From Actinomadura formosensis NBRC 14204 (GTDB lineage: Bacteria > Actinomycetota > Actinomycetes > Streptosporangiales > Streptosporangiaceae), in assembly GCF_001552155.1 (NCBI RefSeq), contig NZ_BCQQ01000010.1:1-64000 (forward strand): 64,000 bases of DNA, read 5' to 3'. Numbering within the stretch: position 1 is the stretch's first letter; the number at the start of each line of letters is the position of its first letter. Both the position numbers and the translations under genes were made by a program. Of the stretch, positions 27,833 to 37,046 are shown piece after piece. The notes beneath the pieces are model-generated. The model did no database searches. It had not been told where the DNA came from and saw only the letters and a list, made by a program, of their open reading frames with translations.

Positions 27833-30109
27833 ATGAGCGGACGTCATCGCAATGACTTCCCCGAGGGGATGGACGGCGGCTACGACCCGTCCAGACCCGT
27901 CTTCGGCCCGGCCAACGATGGGTCGTCCGACTGGTTCGGACCGCGGGACGGCCAGAGCGGGCCGCTCTCCCAGCCCCCGGCCGGGCCGCAGGGCGCGCCG
28001 CCCGGCGCGCCGGGTGAGGCGCCGGAGTGGTTCACGCCGCGCCAGTCGTCCGAGGAGCCGGTCTACGGTTCCGGCGGCACCTCCGATGCGGGCGGCTACG
28101 GGCTCGGACGGTCCGGTGGACACCCCCAGGGTGAACCGCGCTCCGCGTCCCCGCAGGGCCCCCCGCCCGAATCCTCGCCGCTCGCCGGCACCGGGTACAG
28201 CGAGTACGACTCGATCCGGAGTTCGGACGGCGGCCCGCCCGGTGCCTTCGGCGGTGGTTCGGGCGGCTCCGGCGGTTACGGCGGCGGTCCCGGTGGTCCG
28301 GGGCGTTCCGGCGGCTATGGCGGGGGCGGTTCGGGCGGCTATGGCGGGGGCGGTTCGGGCGGCTACGAGTACGGGCGCCGCAGGCGCAAGCGCAGCGCGA
28401 CCGCGCTGATCGGGCCGATGGCCGGGGCGGTGGGTCTCGCGGTGCTGCTCGGCGTCGGCGTCTACGCGTTCGCCGAGAGCGGCGGCGGCTGCTCCGGCGA
28501 CGACGCGATGAACCTGTCCGTCGCGGCGGCGCCCGACATCGCGCCGGCCGTGGAGAAGGCCGCCGGACGCTTCAACGACACCAAGCACAAGGTCGACGGC
28601 AAGTGCGTCAAGGCGACGGTGAAGAAGACCGAGTCGTCGGCGGTGACGACCCTGCTGTCCGGGCAGGCCGTGACGAACGAGCGCCCGGACGTGTGGATCC
28701 CCGACTCGTCCATGTGGATCTCGCTGGCCCAGTCGAACGCCGAGAAGGGCGCCGACCAGGGCGGCGTCGTCTCCACCAAGACCTCCGTCGCGACGAGCCC
28801 GATCGTCATCGGGCTGCCGCGGTCGCTTGCGATGCAGTTGAAGCAGCAGGGCATCACCGCCAGCCCGTCCTGGGACAACCTGCTGAAGGCCGCCGGCGGT
28901 GTCGCGGGCGGCGCGGTGACCAAGAACCAGATGATCCCGGCCGGTTCGGTGCGGCTGGTCGTGCCCGACCCGATGAGGAACGCGGCGGGCATGGGCTCGC
29001 TCATGGTCACGAGCACGCTGCTGGCGAACGACCCCAACCGCGACTCGATCTTCACCGGCATCGTCCGGACGGTCCGGGAGAGCACCGTCCCCACGGTGGA
29101 GGCGGAGTTCGCGGCGTTCCGCAAGGAGGGCGGCGGCAAGAAGCCGATCTCGCTGTCGTCCGAGCAGTCGCTCTTCCAGTACAACAGGACGAAGCCGGAC
29201 GAGCCGGCGGTGGCGCTGTACCCGATCGAGGGCACGCTGTCGATGGACTACCCGTTCGCCGTCACCAGCAAGGATTCCGGCAAGCAGAAGGGCGCCCGCC
29301 TGCTGGAGCAGGCGATGACCACCGAGGCCACCCGCAAGGACGTCCACGAGCTGGGCTTCCGCACCCCGGACGGCAAGGCGCCGACCGGCTTCACCCAGGC
29401 GGCCGGGGTCAGCCCGGCCAGGCCGCGGCAGTTGCCCGCGCCGAAGCGCGAGGACGTAGCGAAGGTCATGCAGGCGTGGGCGAAGCTGTCGCTCGGGCTG
29501 CGCATGGTGACGCTGGTCGACGTGTCCGGCTCGATGGCGGAGAAGGTCGGCCCGAACGTCGACCGGCTGCAGGCCATCGCGCAGGTGTCGCAGGGCGGCC
29601 TCAGCATGATGTCGAACGACACCGAACTCGGCCTGTGGCTGTTCTCCACGAACATGAACGGCGACCTGCCGTACAAGGTGGCGGTGCCGATCGGCTCGCT
29701 CGGTGAGCGGATCGGGTCCAACACCCGGCGCGGCCTCGTCCTGTCGGCGCTCAACCAGATGCGGCCGAAGGCGACCGGCGACACCGGCCTGTACCGGACG
29801 ATGCTGGCCGCGTACAAGGAGATGAACAAGACCTACAAGCCGGAGTTCGGCAACTCGATCCTGCTGCTGACGGACGGCAAGAACGACGACGACGGCGGTC
29901 CCACGCTGGCGGAGACGCTGAAGCAGCTGAAGGCCATGCAGGACCCGAACAAGCCGATCCAGGTCAACATGATCGGGTTCGGCAAGGGCGTGGACCGGGG
30001 CGAGCTGGAGCAGATCGCCGCGGCGACGAACGGCAACGTCCAGGTCGCGCAGACCCGGCAGGAGATCTCCAGGATCTTCCTGAAGATGCTGTCCCGCCGG
30101 ATCCAATGA
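27833..30109 (+). CDS. Substrate-binding plus von Willebrand A domain membrane protein
   Basis: The protein of about 758 residues has a ~180-residue Gly/Pro-rich cytoplasmic head with 24-bp DNA repeats coding SGGYGGGG, a basic stop (GRRRRKRS) and one membrane helix (ALIGPMAGAVGLAVLLGVGV). An extracellular periplasmic-binding-type domain follows (about 235-545, NLSVAAAPDIAPAVEKAAGRF), then a C-terminal VWA domain (about 570-758). The VWA has an intact MIDAS: DVSGS, the TGDTG threonine and LLTDGKND. Families of this design occur in many actinomycetes; the role is unknown but suggests ligand- or metal-dependent adhesion. I chose ATG 27833 (MSGRHRNDFP), with an AGGG ribosome site. Confidence 0.75.
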   Translation: MSGRHRNDFPEGMDGGYDPSRPVFGPANDGSSDWFGPRDGQSGPLSQPPAGPQGAPPGAPGEAPEWFTPRQSSEEPVYGSGGTSDAGGYGLGRSGGHPQGEPRSASPQGPPPESSPLAGTGYSEYDSIRSSDGGPPGAFGGGSGGSGGYGGGPGGPGRSGGYGGGGSGGYGGGGSGGYEYGRRRRKRSATALIGPMAGAVGLAVLLGVGVYAFAESGGGCSGDDAMNLSVAAAPDIAPAVEKAAGRFNDTKHKVDGKCVKATVKKTESSAVTTLLSGQAVTNERPDVWIPDSSMWISLAQSNAEKGADQGGVVSTKTSVATSPIVIGLPRSLAMQLKQQGITASPSWDNLLKAAGGVAGGAVTKNQMIPAGSVRLVVPDPMRNAAGMGSLMVTSTLLANDPNRDSIFTGIVRTVRESTVPTVEAEFAAFRKEGGGKKPISLSSEQSLFQYNRTKPDEPAVALYPIEGTLSMDYPFAVTSKDSGKQKGARLLEQAMTTEATRKDVHELGFRTPDGKAPTGFTQAAGVSPARPRQLPAPKREDVAKVMQAWAKLSLGLRMVTLVDVSGSMAEKVGPNVDRLQAIAQVSQGGLSMMSNDTELGLWLFSTNMNGDLPYKVAVPIGSLGERIGSNTRRGLVLSALNQMRPKATGDTGLYRTMLAAYKEMNKTYKPEFGNSILLLTDGKNDDDGGPTLAETLKQLKAMQDPNKPIQVNMIGFGKGVDRGELEQIAAATNGNVQVAQTRQEISRIFLKMLSRRIQ

Positions 30110-30205
30110 TCACTCTCCGGTGATCTTACGGATGCGTCAGGTAGTTTCTGAATTTTTCCTGCCGGTCGCTGTGAACCCGGCACGGGAGTCGATCGTCAAT
30201 CTAGT

Positions 30206-30240
30206 GGAGGCCCGACGGGGAGCGGGGCCGTCGGGCCTCC
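30206..30240 (+). terminator. Hairpin terminator after VWA gene
   Basis: A perfect 13-bp stem (GGAGGCCCGACGG, 30206-30218, with 30228-30240) and a 9-nt loop, followed by GACCTACTTT. It isolates the following sigma-like gene from upstream transcription. Confidence 0.65.
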
Positions 30241-30385
30241 GACCTACTTTCCCACCCGGCTCGTCACGGGGAAGTGGCCGCCGGTGCGGCGGCGGGAAAG
30301 TCTTGTCGCTCCCTTTTCTTGGATCTTCCAGCCCGTCCCTGATGATGCGGACGCGGAATCCGAACACAGCCCGCGGGAGGACCTT

Positions 30386-31906
30386 GTGTCCGGTTGGCCC
30401 ACTCTCGATCGCGCGGACGACGAACGCCTGGCACGGTCGCTGGCCGCAGGCGATCCCAGCGCGCTCATCCAGGTCATGGACCGCTACGCGGCGCGCCTGT
30501 ACGACTACTGTCACGCGCTGCTGCGCGACCAGGAACAGGCGGCCGGCGCGCTGCACGACGCGCTCATCGCCGCCTACGCGCACGTGCCCGTCCTGCGCGA
30601 ACCCGAGCGTTTCCGCGGTTGGGTGTACGCGCTCGTCCGTAACGAGTGCATGCGGCGGCTGCGCGACCCGGACCGTCCCCCGACGCGGCACGAGGCGCCC
30701 GAGGTCGAGGACGGCTTCCTGGACGAGGCCGAACGCGCCCGGCGGGAGGACGCCCGCCGGCTCGTGCACGGCGCCCTGTCGGGGCTGCGCGGCCGCGAGC
30801 GCGAGTCGCTCGACCTCATGCTGCGGCACGGCCTGGACGTCCTCGAAATCGGCGGCGTCCTCGGCCTCGGCGCGCAGGAGGCCGCGGATCTGACCGAGGC
30901 GGCCCACGCCCGCCTCGACGACGCGCTCGCCGCCGCCTACATCGCCCGCGCGGGGCAGGACTCCTGCCCCGCCGTCACCGCGATCGCCGGCGGCGGGGAG
31001 TGGCCGCTGCCGCCGCAGGTCGTGCGCGACCTCGTCCAGCACATCGAGTCCTGCCCGGCATGCGGGGCGCTGCGCGACCGGTCGGTGTCGGCGGCACGGC
31101 TGCTGCAGGTGCTGCCGGTCGCGATGATGCCGACCGACCTGCGCGGGCACGTCATGGCCACCGCCACCGATGCCGCGCTGGCCGCGGACATGGCCCACAT
31201 CGCGAACCGTGCCGGGCCTCTGGACGAGTGGGGCTGGCCCTACACCGCCGACCGGACACCCGCCCAGGAGCCTTCCGAACGGCGCACTCCGCGCGCGCTC
31301 TGGCCGGCGCTGGCCGCCGCCGCCGCGGTCATCGTGGTCGTGGCGGGGGCCTTTTATGTGATGTCGGGCTCGCCCAGTAGAGGGGCGAGCGCGCAGGGGC
31401 CGACCGACAGGACGTCGGCGACGGTGCTCGACCCGTCCTCGCCGCCCGAGTCCGAGGAACCGTCGGATACGCCGACGCCCACGAAGAGCGCCACCCCCAC
31501 GCCCACACCCACGACGACCTCCCCGACCCCGACGCCGACGGTGTCGCGCACACCGTCGTCCCGCCCGCCCGAGCCGCGCCCGACCCGGACCACGAAGAGG
31601 CCTTCGGCGGGGACCCTGTCGGTGGGAACTTGCACGGTGTCCCGGACGGGAGACAAATGCCCCATGAGCGTGACCGCGAGCGGCGGACCTGTGACCTGGG
31701 CGGTTACGGGGTACTCGGCCAACGTCAGGGCCGGTGGGAGCGGCACCCTTCCGAGCGGCGGCTCCACGCGCGTCCTGGTCGAACTCACTGGGCCGTGCAC
31801 ACCGGGCGGCTCCGGGACGGTGTATTTCTCTCCGGGCGGTAAGGCGGGCACCGTTACGTTCGACTGTGAGTCGGGCAACGGGAACGGCAACGGCAACAAC
31901 TGGTGA
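30386..31906 (+). CDS. Transmembrane sigma-factor/anti-sigma fusion protein (first of a tandem pair)
   Basis: The protein of about 506 residues has an ECF-like sigma region 2 (about 12-95: DRYAARLYDYCHALL; RFRGWVYALVRNECMRRL) and sigma region 4 (about 122-185: LSGLRGRERESLDLMLRHGL). A zinc anti-sigma (ZAS) signature H219-x3-C223-x2-C226 (HIESCPAC) follows, then one membrane helix (about 304-326), a Thr/Pro-rich stalk and a ~90-residue extracellular beta domain with cysteines. The region-4 helix-turn-helix is diverged. GTG 30386 has GGGAGG at 5 nt. The design suggests a sigma factor held at the membrane by its own anti-sigma domain, perhaps freed by proteolysis; that is inference. Its paralogue follows directly. 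Confidence 0.75.
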   Translation: MSGWPTLDRADDERLARSLAAGDPSALIQVMDRYAARLYDYCHALLRDQEQAAGALHDALIAAYAHVPVLREPERFRGWVYALVRNECMRRLRDPDRPPTRHEAPEVEDGFLDEAERARREDARRLVHGALSGLRGRERESLDLMLRHGLDVLEIGGVLGLGAQEAADLTEAAHARLDDALAAAYIARAGQDSCPAVTAIAGGGEWPLPPQVVRDLVQHIESCPACGALRDRSVSAARLLQVLPVAMMPTDLRGHVMATATDAALAADMAHIANRAGPLDEWGWPYTADRTPAQEPSERRTPRALWPALAAAAAVIVVVAGAFYVMSGSPSRGASAQGPTDRTSATVLDPSSPPESEEPSDTPTPTKSATPTPTPTTTSPTPTPTVSRTPSSRPPEPRPTRTTKRPSAGTLSVGTCTVSRTGDKCPMSVTASGGPVTWAVTGYSANVRAGGSGTLPSGGSTRVLVELTGPCTPGGSGTVYFSPGGKAGTVTFDCESGNGNGNGNNW

Positions 31907-31930
31907 TCAAGTGTGGCCTAGATCACTTTT
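31903..31930 (+). terminator. Weak hairpin after first sigma fusion gene
   Basis: GTGATC (31903-31908) pairs with GATCAC (31921-31926), followed by TTTT. The stem is only 6 bp and overlaps the stop codon, so read-through into the paralogue is likely. Confidence 0.35.
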
Positions 31931-32121
31931 GAGCGGGCGAGTGCCGTCCGACTAGGAGAGACAGACACGCCGCGTACCGGATCCATCACGGAAACCCGCC
32001 CATCAGGGAGAAATTCCAGAAACTTGGTGGCAAGATCAGGCAACCAGAGTCGGCCGACAGGCGTCGGGGCTCACCAGGGGCATGATCGACAACACCACCG
32101 AATTCGACTGGGAGGGTTCCC

Positions 32122-33597
32122 GTGGCCGGTGAGCCAGGGGCCGGGCGGAACGACGACCTCAGGCTGGCGGAGGCGCTGCGAGCCGGGGACGTCATCGCCC
32201 TGACCGAGGTCTACGACACCTACGCGCCGTTCCTCTACGACTACTGTCACGGCCTGCTCCGCGACCGGGTCGAGGCGACCGGCGCGCTGCGCAACGTCAT
32301 CATCGCCGCCCGCGAGCACGTGGAACGGCTCACCGAGCCGGACCGGCTGCGTGGCTGGCTGTACGCGATCGCGCGCAAGGAGTGCATGCGGCGCCGCGAC
32401 AGCCCGAACCGGCACACCGGCCAGGAGGCGCCGGAGGCCGACGACGACCTGACGCCCGAGCAGCTGGCCCGCCGCGAGGAGCGCCGGCTGCTCGCCTACA
32501 GCGCGGTCGCCGCGCTGAACGGCCGGCAGCGCGAGGCGATCGACCTGTCCGCCCGGCATGAGCTGGACGAGGTCGACCTGTGCGGCGTCTTCGGGATCCC
32601 GCTGGAGGAGACGCTCGCGCTCGTCGAGAAGGCCCGCGCGGACCTCGCCACCGCGCTGCGCGCCGCCATCATCGCGCAGAACCACTGGAAGGACTGCCCC
32701 ACCGTCGCGTCGCTGGCCGAGTCGTGGCCGCTGTCTCCGCAGACGGCCGCGTCGCTCGTCCGGCATGTGGCGAGTTGCCCGGTGTGCGAGCGGCAGGAGA
32801 CGCCGCCGCTGCCGCCGGACCGGCTGCTGACCGTGCTGCCGATCGCGGCGATCCCCACCGACCTGCGGCTGGACGTGCTGACCGCCGCGACCGCCGAGGA
32901 CCGCGCCGGCAACCGCCGCGCGATCGCCGCGTGGATCGAGCCGTTCGACGAGTACGGCTGGCCGCTCCCCTACGAGCCGACCGCCCCGCGCGCCCGCGAC
33001 CGGGCGCCCCGGCGGCGCGCGCCGCTGCTCGCGGCCGCCGCCGTGGGCGTCGGGCTCCTGGTGCTGTTCGGCGGCGCGATGTCCTGGCTGAACAGCGGCA
33101 ACAACGGGTCGAACGCCGCGGCGACCGGTCCGCGGACACCCGGGGACAGCGGCTCGCCCGAGGACTCGCGCGTGCCCGAGGAGACACCGACCGACCCGTC
33201 CCCCACGGTCACGTCCCCGTCCCCGACCGAGTCGAAGACGCCGTCGAAGTCCCCGTCGCCGTCGAAGTCCCCGTCCAAGACGCCGTCGACCAGCCCCCCG
33301 GCCTCACCGACGACGCGGGCGCCGAAGCCCTCGAAGCCGGGCACCCTGCGGGTGACGGGGTGCGACATGGACGACGAGGACTCCTGCACGGTCAGGTTCA
33401 CCGCGGTCGGAGGCCCGGTGAACTGGCGGGTGACCGGCACGTCCGGGCCCGTCCGGGCGGGAGGCGCCGGTCATCTCGACGCCGGGGAGACGGGCGGCGT
33501 GTCAGTGTCGCGTTCGTCCGGCTTCTGCCTCGGCCGCCAGAGCGGTTCCGTGACGGTCTCGCCCGGCGGATCCGTGACGGTGTCCTACAGGTGCTGA
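32122..33597 (+). CDS. Transmembrane sigma-factor/anti-sigma fusion protein (second of a tandem pair)
   Basis: The 491-residue protein is a paralogue of the preceding one with the same order. It has sigma region 2 (about 12-93: YDTYAPFLYDYCHGLL; RLRGWLYAIARKECMRR), sigma region 4 (about 125-180: ALNGRQREAIDLSARHEL) and a ZAS motif H215-x3-C219-x2-C222 (HVASCPVC). One membrane helix (about 297-320), a Ser/Pro/Lys stalk and a C-terminal beta domain (GTLRVTGCDM to VTVSYRC) follow. GTG 32122 has GGGAGGG at 5 nt. The extracellular domains of the two differ more than the cytoplasmic parts, as expected for sensors of different signals. It converges on the frameshifted phosphotransferase, 7 bp away. 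Confidence 0.75.
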   Translation: MAGEPGAGRNDDLRLAEALRAGDVIALTEVYDTYAPFLYDYCHGLLRDRVEATGALRNVIIAAREHVERLTEPDRLRGWLYAIARKECMRRRDSPNRHTGQEAPEADDDLTPEQLARREERRLLAYSAVAALNGRQREAIDLSARHELDEVDLCGVFGIPLEETLALVEKARADLATALRAAIIAQNHWKDCPTVASLAESWPLSPQTAASLVRHVASCPVCERQETPPLPPDRLLTVLPIAAIPTDLRLDVLTAATAEDRAGNRRAIAAWIEPFDEYGWPLPYEPTAPRARDRAPRRRAPLLAAAAVGVGLLVLFGGAMSWLNSGNNGSNAAATGPRTPGDSGSPEDSRVPEETPTDPSPTVTSPSPTESKTPSKSPSPSKSPSKTPSTSPPASPTTRAPKPSKPGTLRVTGCDMDDEDSCTVRFTAVGGPVNWRVTGTSGPVRAGGAGHLDAGETGGVSVSRSSGFCLGRQSGSVTVSPGGSVTVSYRC

Positions 33598-33604
33598 CGG
33601 GCCG

Positions 33605-34485
33605 CTAGGAGAAGGCGCCCGCGTCCAGGGTCCGGTGGGCACGGTCCAGCAGGAGGGGAACGGCGCCGCCGATCTGGTCGAACCCCTCGCCGACCGTCGC
33701 GTTCTGCAGGAAGCGGGCGTGGATGCCCTCCAGGATGACCGCGAGCTTGAAACACGCGAACGCGACATAGAAGTCGAGGCCGGCGAGGTCGAAGCCGCTC
33801 AGCGCCGCGTACCGGTCGGCGAACTCGCGGCGGGTGAAGAAGCCCGGCGCCGAGGTGATCGTCGCGCCGACCGGCAGTTCCTCGGCGTCGGTGGCCTCGG
33901 CCCAGTAGACGAGCGTCAGCCCGAGATCGGACAGTGGGTCGCCCAGGGTCGACATCTCCCAGTCGACGACGGCCGCGATCTCGGGACGCGGCTCCAGCCG
34001 GGCGAGCGCGTTGTCGAGCCGGAAGTCGCCGTGGACGAGCCGGGCCGGGGAGTCCGCCGGCAGCCGTTCGGCGAGCCGCGTGCCCGCTCGGGCGTGATGT
34101 CCGCGGCGTCCTCGCGGGTGCGCAGGACGCGGCCCTCGACGAAGTCCATGAGGTGGAAGCGGGCGCCGATGACGTCCTCGTCGTCGCAGAACGCCAGCGT
34201 CGCCGGCACCGGCACGGCCGTCCCGCCGCCGAGCGCGGACAGCACCCGGTACTCGCGCCCCATGTCGTGCGCCGTCGGGAGGACGTGCCCGAGCGGCGGC
34301 CTGCGGAGCACGATGCGGCGGCCGCCGTCCAGGGTGATCCCGTACGTCAGGTTCGAACGTCCGCCCGCGATCAGGTCGACCGCGGTGATCCGTCCCGTAC
34401 CGGGCAGTTCCCGGGCCAGCCAGGCCGCGAGGCGGGGGACGTCGATACCGGGGACCCCGGCCGGGAGTTCTGCGTCAGCGGTCAT
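33605..34485 (-). pseudogene. Frameshifted aminoglycoside-phosphotransferase-fold kinase
   Basis: The N-terminal half reads from ATG 34485 (MTADAELPAGVPGIDVPRL; AGGRSNLTYGI; RRIVLRRPPLGHVL; FHLMDFVEGRVL). The catalytic half is in another frame: LVHGDFRLDN (catalytic loop), VVDWEMSTLGDPL (metal site), then a normal C-terminus ending at 33605. The switch falls near 34078-34090, where the first frame reads ERARGSP and the second TRLAERLPAD. One extra or two missing bases would explain it. Intact, it would be the phosphotransferase family often linked to acyl-CoA dehydrogenases. It is either a recent pseudogene or a sequencing error. Confidence 0.8.
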
Positions 34486-34890
34486 GACGTCCTATTAGAA
34501 CGCCGCTCGGTCCGGCTGTGAACCCCGCACGTGCACCTGCGGTCCCGGCCGGTGCGCACGCTCCCCCCGGCCACTTCCGGCCGACTTTCAGGAAGGCTTC
34601 ACCCTGTCTCCAGGGACGCGATTGACCTGCGTGAACATCGCGACGTCCGGACCTGGGCGCCCGATTCGCCGAAACTTCCAGAGGAAAAAGGTGACACAAG
34701 GTGGAATCCTCGTACACCACGGGTATGCGTCTGCGGCGACACCTTCCGCAGGGCGGGGCTCAACCTGTCCGGTGTCGGCAGCCGTCATCCCGGCCCGTGA
34801 GACGGCAGGCTGGACTTATGAGTCTCGCTGGGCTAAGAGAATAGGACTAGACCATTCGGGACTAGATCGCCCGATTTGGGGGGACACACC
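34486..34890. other. 405-bp intergenic region
   Basis: I see no supported gene. The segment separates the divergent broken kinase and the amidase-like gene and must hold the promoters of both. An AT-rich stretch near 34675-34700 and TAAGAGAATAGG near 34834-34845 are the only promoter-like patches. Confidence 0.3.
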
Positions 34891-35604
34891 GTGGCAGACG
34901 CATGGCTGCCGGGAGCCGGCCGCATGCCGGCGCGACAGGACGGCGGAGCGTTGCAAGGAGGTGCTCCCCGCGCCGTCTGGTGTACCGGAGAACACGATCC
35001 GCGTACCGTCTCCGCACGCTCCGTCGCCGCCGACCTCGTCAAGGAGGACCGGCCGGCGCACCTGGTGTGGCATCCCGGCACCGGCGAGATCGTCCAGCTC
35101 GTCCCGATCACCCGCGCGGCCCGGCTGCTCGGCCGCGTCGGCCGGGAGGGCCGCGTCTGCGCGCAGATCATGGTGATCGGCCAGGCCCGGACGCCGTTCA
35201 CCGGCTCCCTGCTCAGCGGCGTCGACGCGATCGTCCAGTGGCTGGACGCGTGGGACGTCGCACGCCGCTGGCCCGCCGGCCCCCCGCTGCCGTCGCCGCA
35301 GTCCTACCACGCGCTCCGCGTGCGCAGGGACTGGGCGCGCGGCGGGCACTACGGTGCCTCCCAGGTGCCGACGCTCGACCGCCCCGACCCGGGCGGCATC
35401 GACATCCGGCGCATCACCGGGCCCGACACCCCCGTCGCCCCCATCCCGAAGCCGCGCGCGCCGAACGCTCCCGGCGGGGCCCGGCTGCTGCCGCCGCGCC
35501 CGCGCACGCCCGACGACGTCCGGTCGCCGCACGACCCGACGCCCGTGCCGTTGCGGCCCGCCTCCGAGCCCGTGACGGTCGGCCAGTCCGCCATGTCGCG
35601 CTGA
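34891..35604 (+). CDS. Amidase-like (PGRP/T7-lysozyme fold) protein
   Basis: The 237-residue protein has features of actinomycete N-acetylmuramoyl-L-alanine amidase relatives: HLVWHPGTGEIVQLVP, a central SGVDAIVQWLDAWDV helix and WARGGHYGASQVP followed by DPGGIDI, comparable with the G-H-x-x-V-P and D-P-G metal-site region of Amidase_2 enzymes. The expected catalytic histidine pattern is incomplete, so activity is doubtful. The last 70 residues are Pro/Arg-rich. There is no signal peptide. GTG 34891 follows GGGGGG at 7 nt. Confidence 0.45.
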   Translation: MADAWLPGAGRMPARQDGGALQGGAPRAVWCTGEHDPRTVSARSVAADLVKEDRPAHLVWHPGTGEIVQLVPITRAARLLGRVGREGRVCAQIMVIGQARTPFTGSLLSGVDAIVQWLDAWDVARRWPAGPPLPSPQSYHALRVRRDWARGGHYGASQVPTLDRPDPGGIDIRRITGPDTPVAPIPKPRAPNAPGGARLLPPRPRTPDDVRSPHDPTPVPLRPASEPVTVGQSAMSR

Positions 35605-35609
35605 GCGCG

Positions 35610-36977
35610 TCAGGCGCCGAGGCTCCGCACGATCTCGCAGCCCCTGCGCAGCTGGGCGGGGGTCGCGGCCGAGCCGTAGCCGATCACCAGGCCGGACGCA
35701 CGGTTCTGCCCCATATGGTGGCGTTCCAGGGTCTCCACGAGCACGCCCCGTTCGGCGGCCTCCGCCGAGATCCGCCGGGCGTCGGACGCCGGGACCTCGA
35801 CCACGAGATGGAGGCCGGCCGTCTCGCCGCGCAGCGCGAGCCCGTCCAGCGCCCGCACCACCACGGCGCGGCGGCGGGCGTACTCGGCGCGCATCCGGCG
35901 GACATACCGGTCGAGATCGCCTCGTTCCAGGAGGAGCCGCAGCGCGTCCTGCGGGACGGCGGCCGTGCGGTCGTTCAGCTCCTCCCGGCGCAGCGCGACC
36001 TCGCCGACCAGGCCGGGCCGGCCCACCAGCCAGCCGACGCCCATGTCCATGGTGAGGATCTTCGCCGTCGTGCCGAGATAAACGACGACCTCCGGGTCGA
36101 GGCCGTACAGGGCAGGCAGCGGGGCGACATCGAACCGGAACTCGCCGTCGTAGTCGTCCTCGGCGATGAGCGTCCCGGTGCGCCTCGCCCACGCCAGCAG
36201 GGCCTGCCGGCGCGGAACGGGCAGGACGCCGCCCATCGGGTACTGGTGCGACGGCGTCGCGTAGACGATGCGGAGATCGTCGGGAAGACCGTCGACGATG
36301 AGGCCGTGCTCGTCGACAGGGCACGGCACAAGCTCCGCACCACGTCCCTTCAGAACGGCGCGTGCCCTTCCGTAGCCGGGTTCCTCCAACCCTACGCGGT
36401 CACCTGGGCGAAGCACGGTCGCGGCCAGCAGATCAAGCCCGTTCGTCGCCCCGCGCGTGATGAGGAGGCCGTCCGCAGGGCAACTCACGCCGCGGCTACG
36501 TCTGATGTAGTCGGCGAGCGCCTCTCTCAGGCCCGGGAGACCATGAGGATCTTGGCGCTGCTGAGGAGGCATTCCCGCCGCCAGCCGCCAGGCCCTCCGC
36601 CACGCGGGCGTGTCCAAGGCCCCGATCCAGGCGAGCCCCGGCCTCAGATCGATCTCATGTGGGGCCGCCGCCCTTCGCGCCGGTCTCGTCTTCGTCTTCT
36701 GCGGTCTCGGCGTAGGTGCAGCGGCCACACCTTCGGTTACGTACGTGCCGGACCCGTGCCGTCCTTCCAGCCAGCCCTCCGCATAGAGCTGCTCGTAAGC
36801 CTCCGTCACCACCGTCCGGCTGACGCCCAGCAGACCCGCCAGCGCCCTGCTGGACGGAAGCCGTTCGCCCGCGGCGAGTCGCCCCTCCCCCATCGCCTCC
36901 CGCAACTGGCCCACGAGCTGGGCGCTCATCGGCTCCTTGGCATCACGGTCAACGACGAGAGGAAGCTCGATCGGCAA
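35610..36977 (-). CDS. MocR/PdxR-type regulator (GntR HTH fused to aminotransferase fold)
   Basis: The 455-residue protein has a GntR winged helix (about 15-80: LPSSRALAGLLGVSRTVVTEA) and a fold-type I aminotransferase domain (about 115-455) with IAEDDYDGEF and PLP-lysine motif YLGTTAKILTMDMG. MocR proteins bind PLP and usually control vitamin B6 genes or the neighbouring divergent gene. The divergent partner here is a pyridoxamine-phosphate-oxidase-like protein, so autoregulated control of that gene is likely. The start is a TTG at 36977 with GGAG seven bases upstream; a candidate operator half-site overlaps it. Confidence 0.85.
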   Translation of the reverse strand: MPIELPLVVDRDAKEPMSAQLVGQLREAMGEGRLAAGERLPSSRALAGLLGVSRTVVTEAYEQLYAEGWLEGRHGSGTYVTEGVAAAPTPRPQKTKTRPARRAAAPHEIDLRPGLAWIGALDTPAWRRAWRLAAGMPPQQRQDPHGLPGLREALADYIRRSRGVSCPADGLLITRGATNGLDLLAATVLRPGDRVGLEEPGYGRARAVLKGRGAELVPCPVDEHGLIVDGLPDDLRIVYATPSHQYPMGGVLPVPRRQALLAWARRTGTLIAEDDYDGEFRFDVAPLPALYGLDPEVVVYLGTTAKILTMDMGVGWLVGRPGLVGEVALRREELNDRTAAVPQDALRLLLERGDLDRYVRRMRAEYARRRAVVVRALDGLALRGETAGLHLVVEVPASDARRISAEAAERGVLVETLERHHMGQNRASGLVIGYGSAATPAQLRRGCEIVRSLGA

Positions 36978-37046
36978 AGTGGTCTCCGGCTATACGCGCC
37001 AAGTGGCCATACCGACCAGGCCACTTTCCTCCTAGCGTAAACGGAC
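36976..37046. promoter_or_regulatory. MocR operator and divergent promoters
   Basis: A perfect inverted repeat AAGTGGCC (37001-37008)/GGCCACTT (37019-37026) and a third half-site AAAGTGGTC (36976-36984), in direct orientation to the first, fit the direct-plus-inverted repeat style of MocR operators. TAGCGT (37033-37038) is a -10 box 8 nt before ATG 37047, making that message nearly leaderless. The dyad covers the -35 region. Confidence 0.6.
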
